From positions 1 through 13,212 of the forward strand of contig JARIBR010000094.1 in the NCBI GenBank assembly GCA_029258695.1: DNA of 13,212 bases, given 5' to 3'. The DNA comes from Quadrisphaera sp. (GTDB lineage: Bacteria; Actinomycetota; Actinomycetes; Actinomycetales; Quadrisphaeraceae). Below are positions 1 through 6,153 of the stretch, piece after piece; within the stretch, counting starts at the first letter, position 1; each line of letters opens with the position of its first letter. The translations under genes and the position numbers were made by a program. The notes below the pieces were generated by a model. It was not told the DNA's origin. It did no database searches and saw only the letters and a list, made by a program, of their open reading frames with translations.

Positions 1-849
1 GGCTGGACGAAGCCGATCATCGTCGGGCGCCACGCGTTCGGCGACCAGTACCGCGCCACCGACTTCACGTTCCCCTCCGCCGGCACCCTCACGGTGACGT
101 TCACCCCCGAGGACGGCTCCCAGCCCATCGAGCACGAGGTCTTCAAGGCCCCCGGCCCCGGCGTCTCGCTGTCGATGTACAACCTCGACTCCTCGATCCG
201 CGACTTCGCCCGGGCTTCGTTGAACTACGGGCTGTCGCGGAGCTACCCGGTGTACCTGTCGACGAAGAACACCATCCTCAAGGCCTACGACGGCCGCTTC
301 AAGGACATCTTCGAGGAGATCTTCGAGTCGGAGTTCAAGGCCGACTTCGAGGCCGCCGGGCTGACCTACGAGCACCGCCTCATCGACGACATGGTCGCGG
401 CGTCGCTGAAGTGGGAGGGCGGCTACGTGTGGGCGACGAAGAACTACGACGGCGACGTCCAGTCCGACACCGTCGCGCAGGGCTTCGGCTCCCTCGGGCT
501 GATGACCTCGGTCCTCACCACTCCCGACGGCGGCATCGTCGAGGCCGAGGCCGCCCACGGCACGGTCACCCGCCACTTCCGCCAGCACCAGGCCGGCAAG
601 CCGACGTCCACGAACCCCATCGCGTCCATCTACGCGTGGACCGGCGGGCTGAAGCACCGCGGCCTCCTCGACACCACGCCCGAGGTCACCGGTTTCGCGA
701 AGGCGCTGGAGGAGGTGGTCATCTCCACCGTGGAGTCCGGGAAGATGACCAAGGACCTCGCCCTGCTCGTCGGCGGCGACCAGGGGTACCAGAGCACCGA
801 GGAGTTCCTCGCCTCGCTCGACGAGAACCTCGCCGCCCGCCTCGCGTGA
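1..849 (+). CDS. icd: NADP-dependent isocitrate dehydrogenase, homodimeric type (5' end outside window)
   Basis: This is the C-terminal 282 residues of an isocitrate dehydrogenase, which oxidatively decarboxylates isocitrate to 2-oxoglutarate in the TCA cycle and makes NADPH. The frame is open from base 1 and ends in TGA at 847-849. Recognisable blocks in order are [20 protein letters not shown], the [18 protein letters not shown] substrate region, LIDDMVA with the metal-binding aspartates, [19 protein letters not shown], and [14 protein letters not shown] for NADP binding, followed by [16 protein letters not shown]. These closely resemble the eukaryotic-like dimeric IDH family (human IDH1 type) rather than the large monomeric IDH common in other actinobacteria. 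The family is about 405 residues long, so roughly 120 N-terminal residues are missing. No break is seen. The ABC ATPase gene starts 4 nt after the stop, so the two may share a transcript. Confidence 0.96.
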   Translation, partial: GWTKPIIVGRHAFGDQYRATDFTFPSAGTLTVTFTPEDGSQPIEHEVFKAPGPGVSLSMYNLDSSIRDFARASLNYGLSRSYPVYLSTKNTILKAYDGRFKDIFEEIFESEFKADFEAAGLTYEHRLIDDMVAASLKWEGGYVWATKNYDGDVQSDTVAQGFGSLGLMTSVLTTPDGGIVEAEAAHGTVTRHFRQHQAGKPTSTNPIASIYAWTGGLKHRGLLDTTPEVTGFAKALEEVVISTVESGKMTKDLALLVGGDQGYQSTEEFLASLDENLAARLA

Positions 850-853
850 GGTC

Positions 854-1663
854 GTGAGCCGCCCGTCCGGCGGCGCCCCCGGCGGCGGTGACGCGCACAG
901 CGTCACCGCCGCCGGTCTCGTCCGGGTGCGCGGGGGTCGCCGGACGCTGGACGGCGTGGACCTGCGCGTGCGCCGCGGCGGCTTCACCGCCCTCGTGGGC
1001 CCCAGCGGCTGCGGGAAGACGACGCTCCTGCGCCTGCTCGCCGGGCTCGAGACCCCTGACGCCGGGCACGTCGACGTCTTCGGCCAGAGCCCGGCGCAGG
1101 CGGCGGCCCGCAAGGTCATCGGCGTGGTGCCCCAGGACCCGGCGCTGCTGCCGTGGCTCAGCGTCGCCGCCAACGTGGCCCTGCCGCTGCGCGTCAACCG
1201 GACCGGGGAGCGCGCGCGGGCCTCGGCCGGCGCCCCTCAGCGCCCCGACCCCGGTGAGCTGCTGGCCGCCGTCGGCCTCGCCGACGTCTCCGCCGCCCGC
1301 CCCCACGAGCTGTCCGGGGGGATGCGCCAGCGCGTGGCGGTGGCCCGCGCCTTCGCCCTCGCCCCGGAGCTGCTGCTCCTCGACGAGCCGTTCTCCGCGG
1401 TCGACGAGCTCACCCGCGAGCAGCTGCAGCGCGACCTCGGGGCCCTGTGGCGGCGCTGGCGCACGACCGTGGTGCTCGTGACCCACTCCCTGCGCGAGGC
1501 GGTGGCGCTCGCCGACACCGTGCTGGTGCTCAGCCCCGGCCCGGCGCACGTCGTCGAGGCGGTCGAGGTGGTCGAGGTGGTCGCGGGAGCGGGCACGGCG
1601 GCGGGCGCAGGCCGGGCCGTCGCCGAGGACCGGGTGCGGGCCGCCCTGCTCGCCAGCGCGTGA
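854..1663 (+). CDS. ABC transporter ATP-binding protein (nitrate/sulfonate/thiamine-precursor class)
   Basis: This is the ATPase subunit (269 aa) of an importer, acting on the cytoplasmic face with the permease that follows. Walker A GPSGCGKTT lies at about residues 49-57, the Q-loop glutamine (VVPQDP) near 94, the LSGGM signature at 153-157, Walker B LLLLDEP at 173-179 with the catalytic glutamate at 178, and the switch histidine (VTHS) at 211. All are intact. The LSGGMRQRVAVARAFA and EPFSAVDELTR stretches are typical of SsuB/TauB/ThiZ-like ATPases. The GTG start lies 4 nt after icd. No better start exists, although the first 15 residues are low complexity and a slightly later start is conceivable. 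Near the C terminus three 9-bp units (1553-1579) encode a VEAVEVVEV run. The stop overlaps the permease start (GTGA), which implies translational coupling. Confidence 0.92.
   Translation: MSRPSGGAPGGGDAHSVTAAGLVRVRGGRRTLDGVDLRVRRGGFTALVGPSGCGKTTLLRLLAGLETPDAGHVDVFGQSPAQAAARKVIGVVPQDPALLPWLSVAANVALPLRVNRTGERARASAGAPQRPDPGELLAAVGLADVSAARPHELSGGMRQRVAVARAFALAPELLLLDEPFSAVDELTREQLQRDLGALWRRWRTTVVLVTHSLREAVALADTVLVLSPGPAHVVEAVEVVEVVAGAGTAAGAGRAVAEDRVRAALLASA
1553..1579 (+). repeat. three in-frame 9-bp tandem units in the ABC ATPase gene
   Basis: Three consecutive units, GTCGAGGCG, GTCGAGGTG and GTCGAGGTG, encode VEA-VEV-VEV beyond the conserved ATPase fold. The unit keeps the frame, so copy-number change would lengthen or shorten the C-terminal tail without a frameshift. 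Confidence 0.8.
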
Positions 1664-2472
1664 GCGGCGCGGGCACCGGAGCACCCGCGGCGGGAGGTCG
1701 GCACCCGTCCGTGGGCCGGTGGCTCCCGCCGCTGGTCGCCGCCCTCGTCGTCGCCGGCGCGTGGCAGGTCGTCGCCGTCCGTGACCCCTACCTGCTGCCC
1801 CCGCTGCCGGCCGTCGCGGCAGCGCTGCTCGAGGACCCGCGCGGCTACGCCATCGCCGCCGGGACCACCGCCGGCGAGGCGCTCGCCGGCCTCGTCGTCG
1901 GCGTGACCGCGGGGCTGCTCACCGCCGTCGTGGTCAGCGAGGCGCCCGCGGTGCGCCGCGCGGTGCTGCCGCTGGCCGTCGTCGCCAACGTCACGCCGGT
2001 GGTGGCCATCGCCCCGGCGCTGGTGGTGGCGCTAGGCTTCGGGCCCGCTCCGAAGATCGTCGTCACCGCGCTCATCACCTTCTTCCCCGTGCTCGTGGGC
2101 ACCGCAGCCGGCCTGCGTTCGGCGCCGGCGGACACCCTGGCGGTGCTGGCGAGCGTGCGCGCGAGCCGGTGGGAGGTGCTCTGGTGGCTGCGCCTGCCCG
2201 CGTCGCTGCCCTACGTCACCGCAGCCCTGCGGGTGGTCTTCCCGCTCTCCCTCGTCGGCGCCGTGGTCGCCGAGCTGGTCGCGGCAGGCTCCGCCCGGGG
2301 GCTGGGGACGGTCATCTCCATCGCCTCGTCCAACGCGGCGCTGCCCCAGGTCTACGCCGCGGTGGTGTGCCTCGCCCTCCTGGGCCTGGCCCTGCTCGGC
2401 GCGGCGGTGGCCCTCGAGCGCCGCGTGCTGGTCTGGCAGGGTTCGAGGCTCCCGAGCCGCCCCCGCCGGTGA
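1660..2472 (+). CDS. ABC transporter permease (SsuC/ThiX-like, binding-protein-dependent)
   Basis: This is the integral-membrane subunit (270 aa) that forms the import channel. The open frame continues upstream inside the ATPase gene, but GTG at 1660-1662 overlaps the ATPase TGA as GTGA and precedes the first hydrophobic helix (LPPLVAALVVAGAWQVVAV), so it is the sensible start. Six or so membrane segments follow. The cytoplasmic EAA-type loop that docks on the ATPase is visible as LAVLASVRASRWEVLWWLRL followed by PASLPYVTAALRV, then LVGAVVAELVAAGSARGLG. This matches BPD_transp_1 permeases of nitrate, sulfonate, taurine and HMP (thiamine pyrimidine) importers. Only one permease gene is present, so it probably works as a homodimer. 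The substrate cannot be read from this subunit. Confidence 0.92.
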   Translation: MSGAGTGAPAAGGRHPSVGRWLPPLVAALVVAGAWQVVAVRDPYLLPPLPAVAAALLEDPRGYAIAAGTTAGEALAGLVVGVTAGLLTAVVVSEAPAVRRAVLPLAVVANVTPVVAIAPALVVALGFGPAPKIVVTALITFFPVLVGTAAGLRSAPADTLAVLASVRASRWEVLWWLRLPASLPYVTAALRVVFPLSLVGAVVAELVAAGSARGLGTVISIASSNAALPQVYAAVVCLALLGLALLGAAVALERRVLVWQGSRLPSRPRR

Positions 2473-2527
2473 CCCTGCGCGCCGCCGGCGAGCGGGGCGC
2501 GATCCTCTCTCGTCCCCTGGAGACCCC

Positions 2528-3688
2528 GTGGCCCTCACCCGTTCCGCGCCGCGTCGTGCCCGCGCCACCCTGCTCGCAGCGTGCGCCGCAGGGGTCCTCG
2601 CGCTGGCCTCGTGCGGTGACGCCGGCGACGCCGCGCCGCAGACGCCGGACACCTCGCAGCCCTCGCCGTCGTCGGGGACCGCGGACGAGCCCACGGATGG
2701 CCGTGGCAGCGCCGTCTCGCCGGAGCGGTGCGCCGCCAACGAGGCGGCCGGGCCGATCACGAGCATCACCGGCTACCAGCTCCAGGCCTCCGCGTCGATC
2801 CTCGACGTCGTGGCCGCCGACGGGCTGGGGTACTTCGACGCCGTCTGCCTCGACGTCACCGTCCAGCCCGGCACGGGCGACGCGTCCGCCAATGCCCAGC
2901 TGGTCGCCGCCGGCACCGCCCAGATCGCCGACGTGGGCGGCCAGGCGGACCTGCTGAGGGCTGCCGACAACGGCATCGACGTCACCGGCGTCGCCACCCT
3001 GGGTCACGTGCCGATCGCCACGCTCATGACCCTGCCCGACGTCACCGACCTCACCCAGCTCGAGGGCACCACCCTGGGCCACAAGGGCCAGCTGCCGCCG
3101 CCGATCAGCGGCATGCTCACCGCCGCGGGGGTGGACCTGGGCAGCGTCCGCCAGGTCACCGTCGGCTTCGACCCCTCGGTCCTGCCGCGGGGCCAGGTGG
3201 ACGCGCTGACGGGGTACCGCTCCAACGAGCCGAACACCCTGCGCGCGGCCGGCACGGAGGTCACGACGTGGGACCCGCAGGACTACGGGATCCCCGGCAG
3301 CTTCGGCACCACCATCGTCAACCCGGGATTCGCCGCCGAGCACCCCACCGCCGTGGAGGACTTCCTGCGCGCGGCCCTCCACGCGATCGACACCTGCGAG
3401 CAGCAGGCCCGCGAGTGCGTCGAGATCGCCGCGGAGCGCGCCGGCGCCGGTTACGACGTCGACCACAACGTCGAGATCTGGACCACCGAGCACGAGCTCG
3501 TCACCGGTTCCACCCCGCCGGGGTCGCCCGTGGGGGCCCTCACGACCGAGGAGGTGGCCGCGGAGGGGCGCGCCCTCGTCGACGAGGGGGCGCTGGACGC
3601 CCTCCCAGACGTCGGCGCGCTGGTCGACCCCTCGATCGTGCCCGCCCTCCACGACGAGGACGGCGAGCTGCTCTGGCCGGCGCCCTGA
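2528..3688 (+). CDS. ABC transporter substrate-binding lipoprotein (NMT1/THI5/SsuA-like)
   Basis: This is the extracytoplasmic binding protein (386 aa) of the importer encoded just upstream. The GTG start is preceded by GGAG (2519-2522) at 5 nt. The N terminus is a lipoprotein signal: Arg-rich, a hydrophobic stretch, then LALASC with the lipidated cysteine at residue 29. A Pro/Ser/Asp-rich linker of about 35 residues follows. The folded part starts near YQLQASASILDVVAADGLGY and continues with the family pattern of a small-molecule-binding lobe (QLVAAGTAQIADVGG, LTQLEGTTLGHKG, GQVDALTGYRSNEPNTL, FRT-like PTAVEDFLRAALHA). The NEPNTL stretch recalls THI5/ThiY-like proteins, but no TPP riboswitch or thiamine gene lies nearby, so an HMP role is only one option beside riboflavin precursor, sulfonate or nitrate. 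The gap of 55 nt after the permease fits one operon. Confidence 0.88.
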   Translation: MALTRSAPRRARATLLAACAAGVLALASCGDAGDAAPQTPDTSQPSPSSGTADEPTDGRGSAVSPERCAANEAAGPITSITGYQLQASASILDVVAADGLGYFDAVCLDVTVQPGTGDASANAQLVAAGTAQIADVGGQADLLRAADNGIDVTGVATLGHVPIATLMTLPDVTDLTQLEGTTLGHKGQLPPPISGMLTAAGVDLGSVRQVTVGFDPSVLPRGQVDALTGYRSNEPNTLRAAGTEVTTWDPQDYGIPGSFGTTIVNPGFAAEHPTAVEDFLRAALHAIDTCEQQARECVEIAAERAGAGYDVDHNVEIWTTEHELVTGSTPPGSPVGALTTEEVAAEGRALVDEGALDALPDVGALVDPSIVPALHDEDGELLWPAP

Positions 3689-3720
3689 CCGAGCCGGTGC
3701 TGGTGATCGGATGACGTGGG

Positions 3721-3745
3721 CGGCGATCGGCTCAAGGGATCGCCG
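3721..3745. repeat. perfect 8-bp inverted repeat upstream of the GGDEF-EAL gene
   Basis: CGGCGATC at 3721-3728 and GATCGCCG at 3738-3745 flank a 9-nt centre, GGCTCAAGG. No T-run follows, so it does not read as an intrinsic terminator for the ABC operon, although a stem is possible. Its centre coincides with the CTCAA of the candidate -35 element described separately, so an operator is another reading. GATCG also recurs at 3753-3759. Confidence 0.6.
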
Positions 3746-3757
3746 ACCGTTGACGAT
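3731..3757 (+). promoter_or_regulatory. candidate FliA-type (motility sigma) promoter
   Basis: CTCAA at 3731-3735 and GACGAT at 3752-3757 are separated by 16 nt. This resembles the actinobacterial FliA pattern I recall as CTCA(A/C)-N16/17-GCCGAA, with two mismatches in the -10 half. Transcription would begin at about 3764-3766, at or next to the ATG. A FliA promoter suits a cyclic-di-GMP enzyme in a motile actinobacterium, but no flagellar gene is in the window, so this remains a candidate. Confidence 0.4.
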
Positions 3758-3765
3758 CGAGGGGC

Positions 3766-6153
3766 ATGGAGCCAGCCAGCCACCGGAGCAGCGGCCCCGG
3801 CGGCGTCGACCGGCGGGCCTCACCGGCGGCGTCCGCCGTCCTCGTGGCCGGCACGGCCGTCGTCGTCGCCGCGTCCCAGGTCCCCGCGTGGCGACACCCG
3901 CTGCTCGTGGCCACCGCGTTCGCCAGCGCAGCGCTGATCGTGGTCGCGGCGCGCCGGCTCCGACCCCGGCCGCGCTGGCCGTGGCTGGTCCTCGCCGCGA
4001 TGTTCGCGCTGTGGGGGCTGGCGGTGCTGGCGCCGGTCACCGCCGGCGGGCCCGGGAGCGCCGGCGTGCTGGCGGTCGCGGCGATGGCGACCGCCCAGCT
4101 GGGAGGCGCGGTGGTGGGCGTCCACCTCGCCTTCGCCCCCTCGCGGACCCGGTGGAGGAAGCCGCCGCTGGTGGACGCCGCGATCATCGTCGTGACCCTC
4201 GGTCTGGTCGGCGCCCAGCTGGTGATGGTCGCCAGCGACCGGGGCACCCACGCGCTCACCGCGGTGACGACCCCCAGCGTCGACGTCGCGCTGCTCGTCG
4301 TCGTGGTCGTCTACGCGGTCTCCCGGGCGCGGGTGGTGCCGGCGGTGACGCTGGGGATCACCGGCGCGTGCCTGTTCCTGGCGGCGGACCTGGCCACGGC
4401 GCTCACCGGCCACCGGATGGCGCCAGCCGGTGACCCCCTGCAGGTCGTCGCCCTCGCTGTCGGGCCGCTCTTCGCCGCGTCCGCCCTGACGCCGAGCATG
4501 GTCGACGTCTTCGACGCCGCACAGCTCACGCTGCGCCGCACCCCGTCGAGCGCGCTCGTGCGCCTGCTGCCGCTCCTCGCCGTGCCGCCGGCCCTGTGGG
4601 CCGTCGCGTCGCTGGCGTCGGTGCGCGGGCTGCCCGACGCCCTGCTCGTCACCGCGGGCGCGGTGATCAGCGCGCTGTGCCTCGTGCGCGCCGCCACCGC
4701 GCTGCGCTCGACGGAGATGATGGCCGCCCACGACGCCCTGACGGGCCTGCCCAACCGCCACGGGCTCGAGATCGCCCACGCGAGGGCGGCCGACCGCGGG
4801 CGCGGCCTCGTGCTCGTCGACGTCGACGACTTCAAGAGCGTCAACGACACCCACGGCCACGACGTCGGCGACCTCGCCCTGCTCGCCGTCCGCGACCGCC
4901 TGCGTGCCACCGCCGGTGAGGGAGCGCTCGTCGGGCGCCTCGGCGGTGACGAGTTCGCGCTGCTCGTCCCCGCCGCGCGCGCCGAGCAGCTCGCCCGCGA
5001 CGTCGTCGACGCGCTGCGCTCACCGGTGAGCGCGGCCGGCCTCCAGCTGCGGGTGCGCGCCAGCGTCGGCGTGGCGCTGCCCGAGCACGCCACCGACCAC
5101 GCCGTGGCCGAGACCTCGGGCGGGGTGGGCGACGTGCCCGGCGGCGCCCTGTCCGAGCTGCTCACCCACGCCGACGTGGCGATGTACGCCGCGAAGGCCG
5201 CAGGCCGGGACCAGGCGGTGACGTACCAGCCGTCCATGCGCGAGGACGTCACCCACCGGTTCACCCTGAGCAACGAGCTGCGCCTGCTCCTGGGCGGGCC
5301 GGACGCGGCCGTCGGCTACCTGGAGGTGCACTACCAGGTGCTCGTGGACCTGGTCAGCCAGGACGTCATCGGCGCGGAGGCGCTGGTGCGCTGGCGCCAC
5401 CCCCGGCTCGGGATGCTCGCTCCCGGGGCCTTCCTCGAGCTGGTCAGCGCCTCCGGGCTCGACGCGGCGCTCGACGAGGCGGTGCTGCGCGAGGTGGTCG
5501 ACCAGGTCGCCCGCTGGCGCTCGCAGGGCCGCACGGTGGCGCCGATCAGCGTGAACCTCACCCGCGACTCGCTGATGCGCGCCGACCTCGTCGAGCTGGT
5601 GCTGACGCTGCTCGTCGACGCCGGGGTGCCGGCCTCCCTGCTGCACCTGGAGATCACCGAGCACGAGGCCCTGCCCGACGACGCGGCGATCGCGGAGCGC
5701 CTGCTCGAGCTCGACACCGCCGGCGTGCGGATCCACCTCGACGACTACGGCACGGGCTACACCTCCATGGACTACCTGCGGCGCTTCCCGGTGCGGGTGC
5801 TGAAGATCGACCGCACCGTCACCGTGACCCTCGACGAGATCGTCGGCGGCAGCGACGGCGACGGCGAGGCCCGGTGCAGCATCCCCGCCTTCCGCGGCTC
5901 CATCGTCGGCGGCCTCGTGGCGATGACCGACGCGCTGGGGATCGAGCTGCTCGCCGAGGGCGTCGAGACCGAGCAGCAGGCGATCACGCTGCGCGCCCTG
6001 GGCGTGCGCTACGCCCAGGGCTACCTCTACGGGCGCCCCCAGCCGGCCGTCGAGCACGCGGTGGCGGACCTCTCGGCGGCGCCGCCCGCCGCTCCGCTGC
6101 CCGACGACGTCGCCGCGGTGCCGGCCGTCGGGGTCCGGGTCACCCGCCCGTAG
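3766..6153 (+). CDS. membrane GGDEF-EAL bifunctional cyclic-di-GMP cyclase/phosphodiesterase
   Basis: This 795-residue protein couples a polytopic membrane sensor to cyclic-di-GMP synthesis and breakdown domains. About ten hydrophobic segments fill residues 19-313 and belong to no sensor family I can name. A GGDEF domain follows (from about 320; DALTGLPNRHG, VDVDDFKSVNDTHGHDVGD, motif GGDEF at 393-397). The inhibitory RxxD site expected five residues before GGDEF is absent (GEGA instead), so product inhibition is probably lost. The EAL domain runs from about 490 to 775: EAL at 538-540, SVNLT, LEITEHE, DDYGTGYTS (D659, D660), LKID (K680), AEGVETE (E731), YAQGYLYG. The metal and catalytic residues look complete in both domains. 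Between LKID and AEGVE there are about 14 more residues than usual, including GGSDGDGEARCS. The ATG has GAGGGG only 1 nt away, too close for a good ribosome binding site. The 3' end overlaps the convergent peptidase gene by 14 nt. Confidence 0.93.
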   Translation: MEPASHRSSGPGGVDRRASPAASAVLVAGTAVVVAASQVPAWRHPLLVATAFASAALIVVAARRLRPRPRWPWLVLAAMFALWGLAVLAPVTAGGPGSAGVLAVAAMATAQLGGAVVGVHLAFAPSRTRWRKPPLVDAAIIVVTLGLVGAQLVMVASDRGTHALTAVTTPSVDVALLVVVVVYAVSRARVVPAVTLGITGACLFLAADLATALTGHRMAPAGDPLQVVALAVGPLFAASALTPSMVDVFDAAQLTLRRTPSSALVRLLPLLAVPPALWAVASLASVRGLPDALLVTAGAVISALCLVRAATALRSTEMMAAHDALTGLPNRHGLEIAHARAADRGRGLVLVDVDDFKSVNDTHGHDVGDLALLAVRDRLRATAGEGALVGRLGGDEFALLVPAARAEQLARDVVDALRSPVSAAGLQLRVRASVGVALPEHATDHAVAETSGGVGDVPGGALSELLTHADVAMYAAKAAGRDQAVTYQPSMREDVTHRFTLSNELRLLLGGPDAAVGYLEVHYQVLVDLVSQDVIGAEALVRWRHPRLGMLAPGAFLELVSASGLDAALDEAVLREVVDQVARWRSQGRTVAPISVNLTRDSLMRADLVELVLTLLVDAGVPASLLHLEITEHEALPDDAAIAERLLELDTAGVRIHLDDYGTGYTSMDYLRRFPVRVLKIDRTVTVTLDEIVGGSDGDGEARCSIPAFRGSIVGGLVAMTDALGIELLAEGVETEQQAITLRALGVRYAQGYLYGRPQPAVEHAVADLSAAPPAAPLPDDVAAVPAVGVRVTRP

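Noticed and set aside
2473..2527. TPP riboswitch or other leader before the substrate-binding protein gene
   Set aside because: The 55-nt gap is too short, and the conserved TPP-box words are absent here and before the ATPase gene.
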